NCBI GenBank assembly: GCA_963681505.1
Contig: OY811988.1
Span: forward strand, 3,209,202-3,273,201
Length of the DNA stretch: 64,000 bases
Source of the DNA: Eunapius fragilis
Lineage: Eukaryota; Porifera; Demospongiae; Spongillida; Spongillidae
Direction of reading: 5' to 3'
Each line of letters opens with the position of its first letter. The stretch's first letter is position 1. The notes beneath the pieces are model-generated. The model worked only from the letters and a program-made list of their open reading frames with translations, searched no databases and was not told the origin of the DNA. A program made the position numbers and the translations under genes. This document shows, in pieces, positions 43,120 through 53,880 of this stretch.

Positions 43120-44330
43120 CAATTTGAGAGCTGCAGCAGATTCAAGAAAAGGATTTGCAATACACCAACATTCCACACATCATAACATGGCAATTCAAGC
43201 TTTGTCTAATACATTTGATGGCATTGGAGAGTTGCTATCAGATGCTCACAGGGCTAAAAAAGACATGAATAAGCAAATGCTTTTACACATTTTATCCACC
43301 GTTAGGTACTTGGCGTCAAGGACTAGCATATAGGGAACACAGTGACGATGCATCAAACTTCATGCAACTTTTAAAATTGAGGTACACCATATTCCTATTC
43401 CTGAAATGAGACAGTGGTTGGAAATAAAGGCAGAAAATATACATTACATGATATACAAAATGAAATGGTTGAGCTCATGGGACAAACAATCTTACATCTA
43501 GTAATAAATGGTGCTTGCAAACCTGACTTTTATTCTATAATGCTACCAGGGACATATCGAACCAAGAACAATTGGTTATCTGTCTACATTGGACTGATGA
43601 ATGTCTAATGCCACACAAGGATTTTGTAGGACTATACCAGATTGATTAAGCTCATGCTTCTACATTTGCTGCAGTGGTAAAAGATGTCCCGATTTGTCTA
43701 CAAATACCCCTGGATAAATGTAGAGGTCAGTGTTATAAGTGGCCATAAAAATGGTGTTGCTGTTATTAAGAAAGATACATGAGCCTCGTACATTATTCAC
43801 ACACTGCTATGACCATGATTTAAACTTGGCAGTCTCAGATGCAGTGATGCAATGTGGTCATATGAAAGATACTCTGAATGGATACAATGTATGAAGTAAC
43901 AAAGCTGGTGACGTTTTCACCAAAGTGATGAGCAAAGCTGAAGAACATTAAGGCTGACTTTGGCAATGATAGTGATGAAAAAGATGCACCAAATACCCGT
44001 GTTCTGTGTCCTACTAGGTGGACAATTCGAGCTCAGGCCCTTTGTAGCATCATGGAGGACTACAAATCATTGCTAACTCTATGGGAAGAAGATTGCAGGG
44101 ATAGTGATATTAAGGCCCGCACTTTAGGTATTCGGACACAAATGAAGAAGTTCAACTTATTTTAGCTTGTCATTAGGGATGCTTGTACTTGGTCGCACAG
44201 ATTCGTTGAGTGAAGCAATCCAGAAGAAGACACTATTCATGGAGAACATGTTGCAGTGTGCCATTAAATGGGATACTTATTTTCTGCATGCTCCTCACAT
44301 TCACTTTGTCGCATAGCTGCTACTATGCTA
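43120..44330 (+). pseudogene. hAT transposase (ZMYM1/TTF type), dead
   Basis: Successive plus-strand frames match one protein in order: GFAIHQHSTHHNMAIQ (end of a TTF-like zinc finger, about 43148), LLSDAHRAKKDMNK...ILSTVRYLASR (43230-43320), KYTLHDIQNEMVELM (43435), the KCRGQCY segment (43718), HCYDHDLNLAVSDAV (43803), then VLCPTRWTIRAQALCSIMEDY (44000) and IRTQMKKFNLF (44130). The family is a hAT subgroup related to ZMYM1 and similar domesticated proteins. Many stops and shifts break it, and the DDE Asp region near 43540 is lost. No TIR or 8-bp duplication found. Probably ancient. Confidence 0.8.
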
Positions 44331-45086
44331 CCTTCTGCTTCACGGTGTGATTTCCTCATTCTACTTTGATCTAGAGATTGGGAGTGATTTGGACGACCAC
44401 TAAAAATGGTAACATCACCACAGCACGAATAAAACATTGCATTATTTTTAAATCATAATATCTTTGGTTGCCAAAATATGCCAAAGCACAGTATGGAAAT
44501 AAGGACAGGAACTTTGGAGAAACGGTCCATATACTCAATGTCAGGATCATGTCTCATATCGATGAGATTCACATGACCTTTGTCTAAAATGTCATTTGCT
44601 GAGAATGGGAAACCAAATGTCTATTCTCCATACTTCCACAGTGAATGCATTGGTATCAGCAATAATGGAACGAACACAAGTGACTGAAAGTGTCCCACTT
44701 GGCATTTTAGTAATCATTCTTGTTTAAGGTGGTTAATTCCTTTTTATAAATTTTGGTCATCAATCTATAGAACTTCATCTCCCCTACTTATTTAATTATC
44801 TTTGTTAAAGTTTCACATAACCCCTCAGTTTTAGTTTTACCAAGCTCCTATTGTACTTCTGGTTGAGTTTAACCCACACCAATTTAATAGAAATCAAATC
44901 TAAATGAACATTTAGACAATAATCTATAATCATTCCATAATTTTACAATCTGAAATGCATGAAAAAAACTGAAATCACTGATAGCTTTGATGGCACATAA
45001 CCAATTCCAATCATCTCAGGTATTAGGTTCTAGTGTATATACATGTCAATGCTTATATTCACATTGTGATGGCACTGCTCACACCT
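44331..45086. other. No gene seen
   Basis: AT-rich, short frames only. Lies downstream of the minus-strand beta-trefoil exon. Confidence 0.45.
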
Positions 45087-45488
45087 TTAAAGATATGAAG
45101 GTAATATAATGTGCTGTAGTTCAAAGGTTGCCAGTACACCATCTTGCATTCCATATGTACCAAATATCTTATTGTTCTTAACACTCAGCATTTCGTAGTC
45201 ATCTGCATTTTCACATTTCGAGAGAATGATCTGCTGTTTTTCACATTTCCATAGTTGGAATTCATCACAATTAGGCTTCACAAGCTCTGGCTTCAAATTT
45301 TTCATTTTCAATGCCATTCCATTTTTCTTGGAGATTATCATAAACGTTTCATCCTTGATATACTTCAAAAACCACTGCTGAGATTCCCAATTTTCCTTAT
45401 CAAGAGGATTACATTCTAACGTTAACTCTTCTCCAACTTCCATAACTGAGTTGTTGGATAAACATTTGATGTAGACATGCATCAGTGA
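45087..45488 (-). CDS. Beta-trefoil domain exon, terminal
   Basis: The minus-strand acceptor TCTATTTTTCAG is followed by TCACTGATGCATG and an open frame of 134 codons including the stop (45087-45089). The peptide has the three-repeat ricin-B-like layout (QQWFLKYIKDETFMI.., FQLWKCEKQQIIL.., then ..NKIFGTYGM..). It starts at the same phase and with a similar first residue set as the exon at 60674-61078 (SLMHVYI versus SMYVSQI), so they are paralogous. Beta-trefoils usually bind sugars; the ligand is unknown. It may be the last exon of the gene at 60.7-61.6 kb with a 15-kb transposon-filled intron, or of a separate paralogue. Confidence 0.6.
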   Translation of the reverse strand, partial: SLMHVYIKCLSNNSVMEVGEELTLECNPLDKENWESQQWFLKYIKDETFMIISKKNGMALKMKNLKPELVKPNCDEFQLWKCEKQQIILSKCENADDYEMLSVKNNKIFGTYGMQDGVLATFELQHIILPSYL

Positions 45489-45962
45489 CTGAAAAATAGA
45501 AAACATATTATAATTAGCATAAAGTCTAAAATAAAAACGAGATGTTAACATTCTGATGCACAATGAAATAAATCAATTGGATTTCATTATTTAACCTGTG
45601 AATAAAATATGGAACAGAAACTCAAGATTATCCCTTGAAAACATGCAGCATTTATGTGCAGCAGTACAGCCTAACTACTGAAATACAGGACCGCGGAGTC
45701 ATGTACTGAGTGTGAAAATTCCTGGTTCGCGTGAGCTGAACTACCACACACATTAATATATTGTTCCTATAAAAACATTGCACCCTGATTAACATGTCGC
45801 CTTTTATTGACAAAGTGTAGAATAACGAAACCAATGGACGAGTTTGCGCGTAAGGTACAAAGAATTTAATCATCCTTAATTACATCCGGACTGCTACTGT
45901 TTGAACGGAGCTCAACGTGTATACCACCATCCTTGGGAAACCTTGAGGAATAAACAGCTGCT

Positions 45963-46157
45963 ATGCCTGGCACATGGTGCCGAGTGTGTGACAACAGCAA
46001 GTCCCGCGATCCAAATGCCTCCTTTCACAGATTCCCTACAAACCTAGAAAGGCGGCTATCTATCTAGCTTACCATGTTTAACTTACAGCCTTTTAAAGGA
46101 TATAAAGCCTCACCATCGCGTTTGCTCCATCAGACATTTTACAAATAGCGAAGATTA
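45963..46157 (+). pseudogene. THAP zinc-finger fragment
   Basis: From ATG at 45963 the frame reads MPGTWCRVCDNSKS, then SFHRFPTNLERR, i.e. the C-x2-C and FP..RR features of a THAP domain, then stops at 46065. The next frame (46105-46157) supplies HHRVCSIRHF, the C-x-x-x-H pair that completes C2CH. A shift and the lost middle Trp show decay. THAP domains bind DNA and occur in P-element-like transposases. Confidence 0.65.
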
Positions 46158-46159
46158 AA

Positions 46160-47270
46160 TTTAGGATCGAACATGATGATTGCCTAGTTAGAGTCTAACT
46201 GGGTTCATATTTTTTTGGCCTTCTACAGCTTCCTTGGTCCAGTTTTGATCTGCAGTACTGAGAATCAAAAGAGGGCGCTCCTGTATGGAATTGAAAATCG
46301 AAAACTAGATCCAGAAAATCAACTGCTTATGGGTTTGGTGAAGCTAAGGCAAATATCATGACTAAATGTCACCGTTCCTTGGGCTGACAACATAGAGACT
46401 AGCAGTCCGGACGTGACGTCACGTTCAATCAAATGTTTAATCAACATTCCATCGCTTACGCGCAACTGGTCCATTGGGCTCTATGGAATTCGGATGTAGA
46501 GAAAGAAACTATTTTAGGCTACTAATCGTTTAATATTAATGCATCATGACTGAGCCCATTGCCAAAGATATATACTTGAACTGGTGAAGGGTGTAGCACA
46601 ACCAGTAGTTCAATAGTGGAGGGTCCTTTTGTAACGTCCTGCTGTGCCCGGACACCGCCTCATTTGCAGGACCATCAGACAGCAGCCGCACAGCCTTTGC
46701 CAGAGTGGATTCTGTTTCCTTCAGCCGACCCTCAGCAGTCAGGTTGAACGAGTGCTGGACCTCGCATGCGCTTTCTTGTTAAAACTGGAGCGGCTTCTCC
46801 CTCTAAAGCACTTCCATCTTCACCACCTCCTCTTCTTGCGACTCGCACATCTCCCTACGAAGGGAGTGCACCTCTGCGAGCCAGGATAAGGGCTACTTGA
46901 TCGTCCGGCAGCCGTGAGGTCCGGGGCGCTGTAGATGACTCTGAGGTGCTCCATCAGATTCGTTCATGGCTGATGTGTACAAAAAGCAACGTGCACAATC
47001 CCTTTGACTGACTTTTAACTCTCTCATCCTTCCTTTATACCCGCCGCCACGTGGCCCCACTTTGGGCGCCACACTGTCACCAATCATCGTGAAACTTCTG
47101 TCTAATTCATTTCATTCAACCAACAGAAAAGGTATTACCCCGCACTTGCATTCAAACGCTCCATTTAACGTTATTGACATAAGTCATGTACATGCTGGTA
47201 CGTGATTGCCAGCCTCATCATATTATACTTTATGTGAGATTACTGGAGTAAATATAATAGAAATCTTTCT
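46160..47270. other. No recognised gene
   Basis: A GC-richer part (46640-47090) has short frames on both strands, including a minus-strand stretch with coiled-coil-like Glu/Lys/Leu content broken by stops. No family recognised. Confidence 0.35.
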
Positions 47271-47276
47271 TTTCCA

Positions 47277-47703
47277 GGAAACCTCTTTATTCGTCAGCCC
47301 GTGCATCACCAAGGAGCATTATGCCATCATGTATTTATGCAAGAACTCATTCTTTAAAAACCCGTCGATGAGAAATGCGGGCTTTATGTATGTAATAGGA
47401 CTTCAAAACTCCACACTACAAAAAGACCTGAGGCTGCATAGCATTTTAGCAGTACCTTACGGTAATACTGATGTACGATATTATATGCATGGACAGTTCA
47501 TGCACGTGAAAATGTCCCCTGCTATTTACATAATTTGCAAAGTTATATCAAATGCTTGCTGTTTGAATCAATATATCAACCTGGTATCATGCGATAATTG
47601 CCACACCGATTCCAGGTTATCAGGCATGCACAGTCCAAATTTTCTAAGGTATTTTTGGCATCCCTTAGGATTTTTGGAAACCTCGTTTGTCAAAGTTGAC
47701 TAA
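47277..47703 (+). CDS. Hypothetical exon, unknown protein
   Basis: Open plus-strand frame of 141 codons after a good acceptor (TCTTTCTTTTCCAG at 47263-47276), ending at TAA 47701-47703. The frame also stays open upstream to ATG 47206. Cys- and Tyr-rich with no signal peptide, repeats or known motif seen. It lies on the opposite strand to the beta-trefoil exons. Confidence 0.3.
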
Positions 47704-47813
47704 ACAAAAACTGATGGATGTAGGGCCTGTATCAGTAAACATAAACGATGTATACGATATAACTGTAAACCTTAATTACATCCCATGTGGAAACTACTTA
47801 TCCATTTATTTAC

Positions 47814-47814
<1 letters not shown>

Positions 47815-47879
<65 letters not shown>
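47815..47879. repeat. (TG)n microsatellite
   Basis: About 32 uninterrupted TG units. Confidence 0.95.
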
Positions 47880-47882
<3 letters not shown>

Positions 47883-48115
47883 TTTTGCAGTGTTTGTTGT
47901 CGGGGGATTGGGGGGTGGCAACCCCCCCTTTCAAACTCACAATGAATAATTAAATTATTATCATTAGTAACAGAAACAAATGGCAAAGCAGTATCATGAT
48001 GTTATGTAGTGTTTTGAGCATGATACAATTAAAAAGCATTGGCGGCTCGGGCTCCGCTCCAGACCCCTGGGCAGGAGCGTGCCCCTCCCGTGCATAAATG
48101 AATATTACTTAACAA

Positions 48116-48160
48116 CCCCCCCCCCCCCCCCCCCCCTTGTCTGAAATCCAGGATCCGCCC
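48116..48160 (-). mobile_element. C-tract plus GGATCCGCC transposon end
   Basis: C21 run then TGTCTGAAATCCAGGATCCGCCCCTG. A second, diverged TCTGAAATCCTGGATCTGCCTCTG follows at 48218-48241. These are ends of the GGCGGATCC-type elements. Confidence 0.6.
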
Positions 48161-48455
48161 CTGGTGTGCAAGTTTGTGTATGCATGTACGTGTGCGCGCG
48201 TATGCAGGGCCGTCTTTTCTGAAATCCTGGATCTGCCTCTGGTGTGCAAGTTAGTGTATGCATGTGATGTACATGTGCGCGTAGGAACGAAAGAAAAAGT
48301 GATCAGGTCATGGGAAAGAGGCGGGTTGTGGGGCGGAGCCATAGCATTTATATTTCATATAAATTGGTGCAAAATATGCATGGCTACCTATACTATTGGG
48401 GTTTGATGTCACAGATCATGCGAGAGCTATGTTAATTGATTGGTTGCATATATAT

Positions 48456-48726
48456 ACAAGTAAAGAAAAACATTCTCTAACGAGAAAGTTGGTGGGATAT
48501 AGGAATTGGAGGCAAAGGTGGTGTAAAAAGGAGGGGAACAAGGTTTTGAGAAAAGAAAAATGAGACAAAAATCCTACATTTAGCACATGTAAATGTAACA
48601 GAACCAAAAAAGTGCTAAATACACGATTTTTCTCAAAACCTTGTTCCCCTCCTTTTTACACCACCTTTGCCTCCAATTCCTATATCCCACCAACTTTCTC
48701 GTTAGAGAATGTTTTTCTTTACTTGT
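48456..48726. mobile_element. Foldback MITE family E, copy 4
   Basis: 271-bp palindrome, ends ACAAGTAAAGAAAAACATT and reverse complement, arms of about 115 bp with near-perfect pairing, loop TTTAGCACA. Confidence 0.92.
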
Positions 48727-49083
48727 TTCCTCTATTTTTTAAAATCATACTGGCAAGTCCACCCCCCCCCCCCCCCCCCCCCCCCGCATCAATTACCGGA
48801 CGCCCGCTTTTGTTTGGGATCACTGTACACTATCCTAACTTGTCGTCCCGACTTTGGAGGTATTCCTCTCATTGTTTAGCTCTCCTCTTTGTTGACGTGA
48901 AGGCATTTTGAAACATTGCTAGCCAAAAGTGGTGAACAAAACTGCAATCAAATGAAATCCCACCTGTTTATAACGCTGCACAATTCTAAATATATGTAAA
49001 TGTCGCCATGGGAATGGTTAAACATAGCATACCATATTACATAATGATTATGTATATCAATATCTGATACCTGAAGATGTCCT

Positions 49084-49210
49084 TCCAGGAGATCAAAAGC
49101 GATTGGTATAACTTGCGCTCTTTAAAACCATTCCTATCCCAAGTTATACTCACCCGAGAAGAAGACGACAACGACGACAGAGAAGAATTGGCCTGGGGAC
49201 GAGACAAACA
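49084..49210 (+). repeat. Dispersed repeat D, copy 2
   Basis: Diverged match to 27440-27600: AAAGCGATTGGTATAA, CCTATCCCAAGTTATACTC, GAAGAAG-rich stretch, GGGACGAG. Confidence 0.5.
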
Positions 49211-49259
49211 CGAGCTTTTTTGAAAAAGGTACCAATTGTTGTGGCAACCCGTCTTTAAT

Positions 49260-49539
49260 ACAAGTGAGAAAAACATTATCTATGAGCACGTTGGTGGCAT
49301 ATAGGATTGGAAGGCAATTATAGTGGTGTAAATAGTCAGGAAACAAGGGTCTAATAAGATAGGGAAATGTAATAGTCCTATATTTCGCACACAAACATGA
49401 TGTCCTACAAATGGGGGAAATATAGTTCTATTATATTTCCCCTTCTTATAAGACCCTGTTTCCTGACTTTTTACACCACAATTGCCTTCCAATCCTATAT
49501 GCTACCAACGTTCTCATAGAGAATTTTTTTCTTACTTGT
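49260..49539. mobile_element. Foldback MITE family E, copy 5
   Basis: 280-bp palindrome, ends ACAAGTGAGAAAAACATT and an imperfect complement; more mismatches than copies 2-4, so older. Confidence 0.88.
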
Positions 49540-49806
49540 TTCGTCTGTTTTTAAATTCTTCATGAGGTTAGAGACCATCCTCGCAGATGTCCCGTTCATA
49601 GACCTTCTTTTCTGAATCAGCCTCGTAGATGACGCACTCATAGTCCTTTTATGGACCGGCATTGCAGCTGCCACCTTATATGGTGCTCGCCTTGTTGATT
49701 TCTTTTTTTATGAGCATTTACTGTCTATTGTCCTGTGTGTCCACCCGGGGGTACAATTGGACACCCGGGTGGACACCAAAAAAGTTTTTATCGTCTGGTC
49801 ATAGAC

Positions 49807-50376
49807 TAGTCTCGTCCCCAGACCCTACACTTCACGTGTTAGGGTCTGGGATTTCGAGTCGCTAGCGCTTGTACCATCTGGAATGTAAACAAACAATTAT
49901 CGCTTGACCACATCCGATAATTATCAAGCTTATTAAAGCTATGGCGACGGTATGGACCCCGTATCAGTCAAAGGCGACACGCAAATCACAATTGAAGACC
50001 TTGTTATTCCACGAAGGTGGTCGTAAACGTACGGTAACAGAATATAACATAGAGTTTTACCGTATCCTGTTGGCAAAATAACAAAACAATCACGGCCATA
50101 TACAAAGCTACATATAGCCTCCTTCTGCTTGTCCTTCAATGTCTCCACTTTCAGTTCTGTCATCGCGAAACGCATAGCTTGTTCGACCGTATCCATACTT
50201 ACACGTAGTGTGTGGGTCTGGGTCGAGCAATGTTTATGTACATACGTCATAATTAAAGTGCGCACGAATTCCAGCGTTTGGTACACTTCCGCCCCATACG
50301 AAATACCAGACCTATATGAGCGTGTTTATACATTATGCGATAAACATTGCGTCATATTGGTCTGGGGCCGAGACTA
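49807..50376 (-). mobile_element. 570-bp Mutator-like element carrying a helicase fragment
   Basis: Ends TAGTCTCGTCCCCAGACC and (complement) TAGTCTCGGCCCCAGACCA. GTCATAGAC is exactly outside both ends (49798-49806, 50377-50385), a perfect 9-bp duplication. The interior is a RecQ-like exon rather than a transposase. It has inserted in the left arm of the foldback element at 49718-50735. Shares end and duplication length with 11447 and 40978. Confidence 0.9.
49960..50286 (-). pseudogene. RecQ-like helicase N-terminal fragment
   Basis: Minus-strand frame with the start of a RecQ-type helicase core: LKDKQKEAICSF (motif 0/Q-type region), then the Walker A motif LPTGYGKT, and SIVICVSPLT (motif Ia region). 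A possible start is the ATG of MDTVEQAMRF near 50196. It ends after motif Ia; DEAH, arginine fingers and the RQC domain are missing, so it cannot unwind DNA. Known RecQ proteins are ATP-dependent 3'-5' helicases of DNA repair. Position between the TIRs of the 9-bp-TSD element points to transposon capture; alternatively it is the relic of a helicase-bearing transposon. Confidence 0.8.
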
Positions 50377-50450
50377 GTCATAGACTGGGTGCCTAATTGC
50401 ATTTGACGGTACTTGCTAATAGAACAAGTCTTTGTAAAAAATGAACCGCA

Positions 50451-50523
50451 CTAGCGGACCTATCCATTACATCGTAGCTCGTATGCAATGTACCGCACAG
50501 AGCGTAATGGATAGGTCCGCTAG
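50451..50523. repeat. Palindrome, 20-bp perfect arms
   Basis: CTAGCGGACCTATCCATTAC at 50451-50470 and its reverse complement near 50504-50523, spacer about 33 bp; centre of the outer foldback element. Confidence 0.9.
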
Positions 50524-51824
50524 CATGGCTCGTTTTGTGAATACCACAAGGATTTAAACCTTACTTTACTTCTCTTGGCCCGATCCGAAAACGACTTGTT
50601 CTATACGCTAGCACCGTTAAATGCAACTAGGTCCCTTCCATGCCCGGACAGCAAAACCTTTTTTGGCTGTCCACCCGGGTGTCCAATTGTACCCCCGGGA
50701 GGACACTAGGACAATAGACATACAGGGTGTTGCGAAAGAGCGCAATGCTTTATATGAATATAATTTCCTATTAGGATTGTCATCTAAATAAATGTATGAA
50801 AGTACAATAACCATGTTTAGTCAAATACGAACAACATTATTAAAATTCGATTATCTTTAAGATGGTTTCATGTAAGAAGTGTTAATTTCAACGACGACAG
50901 AACCTAACTGTCTATGTATGTACTCACCAGATAGAAAGTGATGTTAAAAAACATTTGTATTATACACCATCACTACATAACGTGCGTGTTATAAATGGCT
51001 TTATTTGTGTGACTAGCTTAATTACAGTGGGAAAATGACATACATTCACAGTTTACGCTTTTTGAAACTTCTAATGGAATTATCCATGAGGTGAGTTATG
51101 CAACAATTGGTCCGGCGAAAATTGGTCCAGGAAGACCACCTTTCACTGCCAAAAGTGGTCTGGTTGGACCAGTTTTGGCAGCCATATGTGTTTCGGGTTG
51201 CTCAAACTGGTCCGGGTGTAGAAACAGTTAATTGCCTTTTAAAGATTGTGTATTGTATGATGAAAATATACGACATATGGCAAATTTGGTCTACCTGGGA
51301 GACGGGCCCAGGCCACTTTGGGTATAGGCAAAAGTGCTCTGATGTAGGAGGCAAGGAAGACTATAGTGGCAAGAGGCACTATATATAGTGCTTCCTGCCT
51401 GCAGACATGGAGAAGTATACAGTGCATTGTACATAGGCATTAGACAGGTTAAAAACATAATTCAGTGATAGATCAGGAAAGGAAGGATGGCAACGTGCAG
51501 CTGGAAGGGTTAGCTCCTACAAGCAATAAAGGGAAGCACTGGAAGCTTCCATTATCATTCAATCAGTCTAAATGTTAATGTAACAAGCATGCTCTAGTCA
51601 GATTAGCATATAAGTAATGGCTGTTGGTACGTAGATGCTGATTGTGATGATCAAAATGGCAAGGACCCTGTAGATTTATCTACGAAAGAATGTGTTCTTG
51701 AACCTGAATGTATTGACGATCATCTTGTTAGTATTAAGGGGGCTTGTCCAAAGAATTGTTAGAAAAATTGGCGTCATTGTGATGTTCACATTGTTAAGAG
51801 CTGCTTCTACACCAGGCCTCTTTG

Positions 51825-51909
51825 TGTACTATTAGCGAGCCATTAATTAGAATATCAAGTACACGCATGCGCAGACTATACATACATAGCCTAATACAAA
51901 TACACTACA
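51825..51909 (-). repeat. 3' LTR of gypsy element 2
   Basis: 85 bp, three differences from 55844-55928. Target duplication CTTTG at 51820-51824. Confidence 0.95.
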
Positions 51910-51949
51910 TGTCCCTTCTATACAAGTTCAATCAATATCTATCTGGTGG

Positions 51950-52345
51950 TCAAATACTGGTACCAGTTTTGATTCGTGTTCTTGATGCTATAGGGCTTGC
52001 AGGCTGAATGTGACATTGATAATTGGAATCATCCATATCATTTCCATCCTCTGATGGAAGTTCAGTGTCATTGCTACCATCTGCAGGTGGCTGTACATCA
52101 TGTGTCCCTCCTTCATGCTGGTCATTTCCAGTTCCTTCCGTCTTCTCATCAGTGGGTACTGTGGTCAGGTGTTGACGATTCCTACGTAATTGACTTTCTG
52201 GAGTGGCTACAATGTAAGATCTTGGTGTTACAGCAGCAGTCACAACAGTTCCCTTTGTTTGCTTGTCTCCTTTTTTGACCCAAACATCAGTATCCGGTTT
52301 CAATGGGGAGAGCGATCGTACCCTGTGTCGTAAATCATAGTTGGT
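51950..52345 (-). pseudogene. Integrase C-terminal part, gypsy element 2
   Basis: Minus-strand frame (KPDTDVWVKKGDKQTKGTV..) with the small beta-barrel typical of gypsy integrase tails, then an acidic tail. Shifted relative to the integrase core. Confidence 0.7.
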
Positions 52346-52351
52346 TTTTTA

Positions 52352-52981
52352 TTATTGTTTTAACCGCTGATCATAGCTGCGAAAGTCATCAAGATATGGC
52401 CATCCTGGTGTCAACTGTGTTTCCACCTGAGGTACTATTGTGCGGATTCTCCTACCAAAAAGGAGCTCTGCAGGACTCAGTCCACACCAGGGAAATGGTG
52501 CTGCTCTATAGTTCAGCAGTGCAAACCATGGATCCTCAGTGTTGCATAACAAGTTTTTTACAGTCTTAACCGCACGCTCTGCATGACCATTACCCTGTGG
52601 GTAGTATGGACTACTAGTACAGTGGTGAAATCCATAATGTTGAGCAAACTCCTTCATTTCATCTGAAGCGAACTGGGGTCCATTGTCACTCACGACTTCC
52701 TCGGGAATACCATGACGAGCAAACACAGATTTCAAGGCACCAATCACTTTTGTTGATGTTGTTGTAGCCAACTGTATCACCTCTGAATACCATGAAAAAT
52801 AGTCAACTACAAGCAAATAAGTACAACCCTTTAGTACAAATGGATCTGTTCTCACCCTCTGCCATGGGTAGGCTGGTAGACAAGAAGAAATCATAGGTTC
52901 CACTGGAGGGGGGTTATGTTTTGCACACATGAGATCTTTGCACCATGTTACTAACCTGTTTTGCAAGACCAGGCCAAGGGA
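52352..52981 (-). pseudogene. Integrase core, gypsy element 2
   Basis: Minus-strand frame with the DDE core: TDPFVLKGCTYLLVVDYFSW, SDNGPQFASDEM, and GNGHAERAVKTVK. Its zinc-finger half is split: the His part lies in the inverted segment (52982-53404, plus strand), the Cys part at 52915-52960 is frameshifted. Confidence 0.9.
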
Positions 52982-53404
52982 GGTATGATTACAGTATTCA
53001 ACATGTATCAGGAAAGTTTCTGTTTACTGCTGACGCACTATCAAGAGCACCTTGCTGCAGTACTGCTGAACCAGAAACTGGCATAACAGATGCTGATGTG
53101 GAGTCATTTGCAGATGCAATAACCTCATCTGTCTCTGTAACGAAGACATTACTTGAGAAATACCGTATGGGGCAGTTCAAAGACCCCACTTGCACAACAA
53201 TCAAGCTGGTTGGCCTGAAAACTTAAAGTCCCAGCCAATTTGAAACCATACTGGTTGGTTCGTCATGAACTCAGTATTTGCAAAGATCTACTATTGTTTG
53301 GCTGTCGAATTGTGGTCCCAGACTCATTAAAGACACTAACTTTACATCGACTACATGATGGACACTTAGGCATACAATGGTGTCGCTTGCATGCCGCTTC
53401 AGCT
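52982..53404 (+). other. Inverted internal segment of gypsy element 2
   Basis: Reads on the plus strand while the rest of the element is on the minus strand. It encodes the RNase H/integrase linker (YDYSIQHVSGK...ADALSRAP) and the integrase finger His pair (LHRLHDGHLGI). The flanking minus-strand frames stop at ..PPRILRFRLR (about 53425) and resume at WPGLAKQV (about 52980), exactly the missing order, so a clean inversion of about 0.42 kb. Confidence 0.9.
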
Positions 53405-53424
53405 GTCTGGTAAACGCAGTCGAA

Positions 53425-53880
53425 ATCTTAAAATTCGAGGAGGTAAGGTATCTAAATGCATAGAGCTCAGCAGAGGAACAAGCGGTTAATGGTCAGTTTC
53501 AATCTCAAAATGCTTTCCAATGATGAAAGTAGACAACTTATCGCATGTCCAAATGATTGCCAGGGCCTCCTTTTCAATTTGAGCATAGCGTTGTTCGGTG
53601 TCTTTCATGGACCTTGACGCAAACTCTACAGGTCTCAAGTTCCCTCCATGATCCTTCTGAACAGTGCTGCCCCTAGTCCTTAGGATGAGGCATCGGCTGA
53701 GATTTTAGTGTCGGCTGCTGGATCACAATGGCAGAGAATTGCTGGTTTGGTTATTTCACTCTTCACTTTGTGGAATGCAGACTCATGACTAGGGTTCCAT
53801 ACCCAAGCATTCTTGGAGCTCCAGCAACTCCCGTAATGGTTGAGTTCGTTCAGCAATCCGTGGGGAAAACTTTCCAAGAT
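53425..53880 (-). pseudogene. RNase H domain, gypsy element 2
   Basis: Minus strand reads ADTKISADASS..GLGAVLF-type, RPVEFASRSMKDTEQRYAQ and the EKEALAI segment, ending PPRILRF. At least one frameshift or stop near 53670. Confidence 0.85.

Larger units (their letters stand above)
49718..50735. mobile_element. Foldback element with CCCGGGGGTACAATTGG arms
   Basis: Inverted ends GTCTATTGTCCT.. share the CCCGGGGGTACAATTGGACA and CCCGGGTGGACA words in both arms (49720-49795, 50660-50735). The homology resumes inside at 50386-50415 and 50615-50640 (ATTGCATTTGACGGT versus TTGCATTTAACGGT) once the inserted element 49807-50376 is removed. Target duplication not found. Confidence 0.75.

Noticed and set aside
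49718-50735. Calling the CCCGGG foldback a copy of element A because both contain CCCCCGGGAGGAC
   Set aside because: Only that short word and a few flanking bases are shared; the ends and interiors differ.
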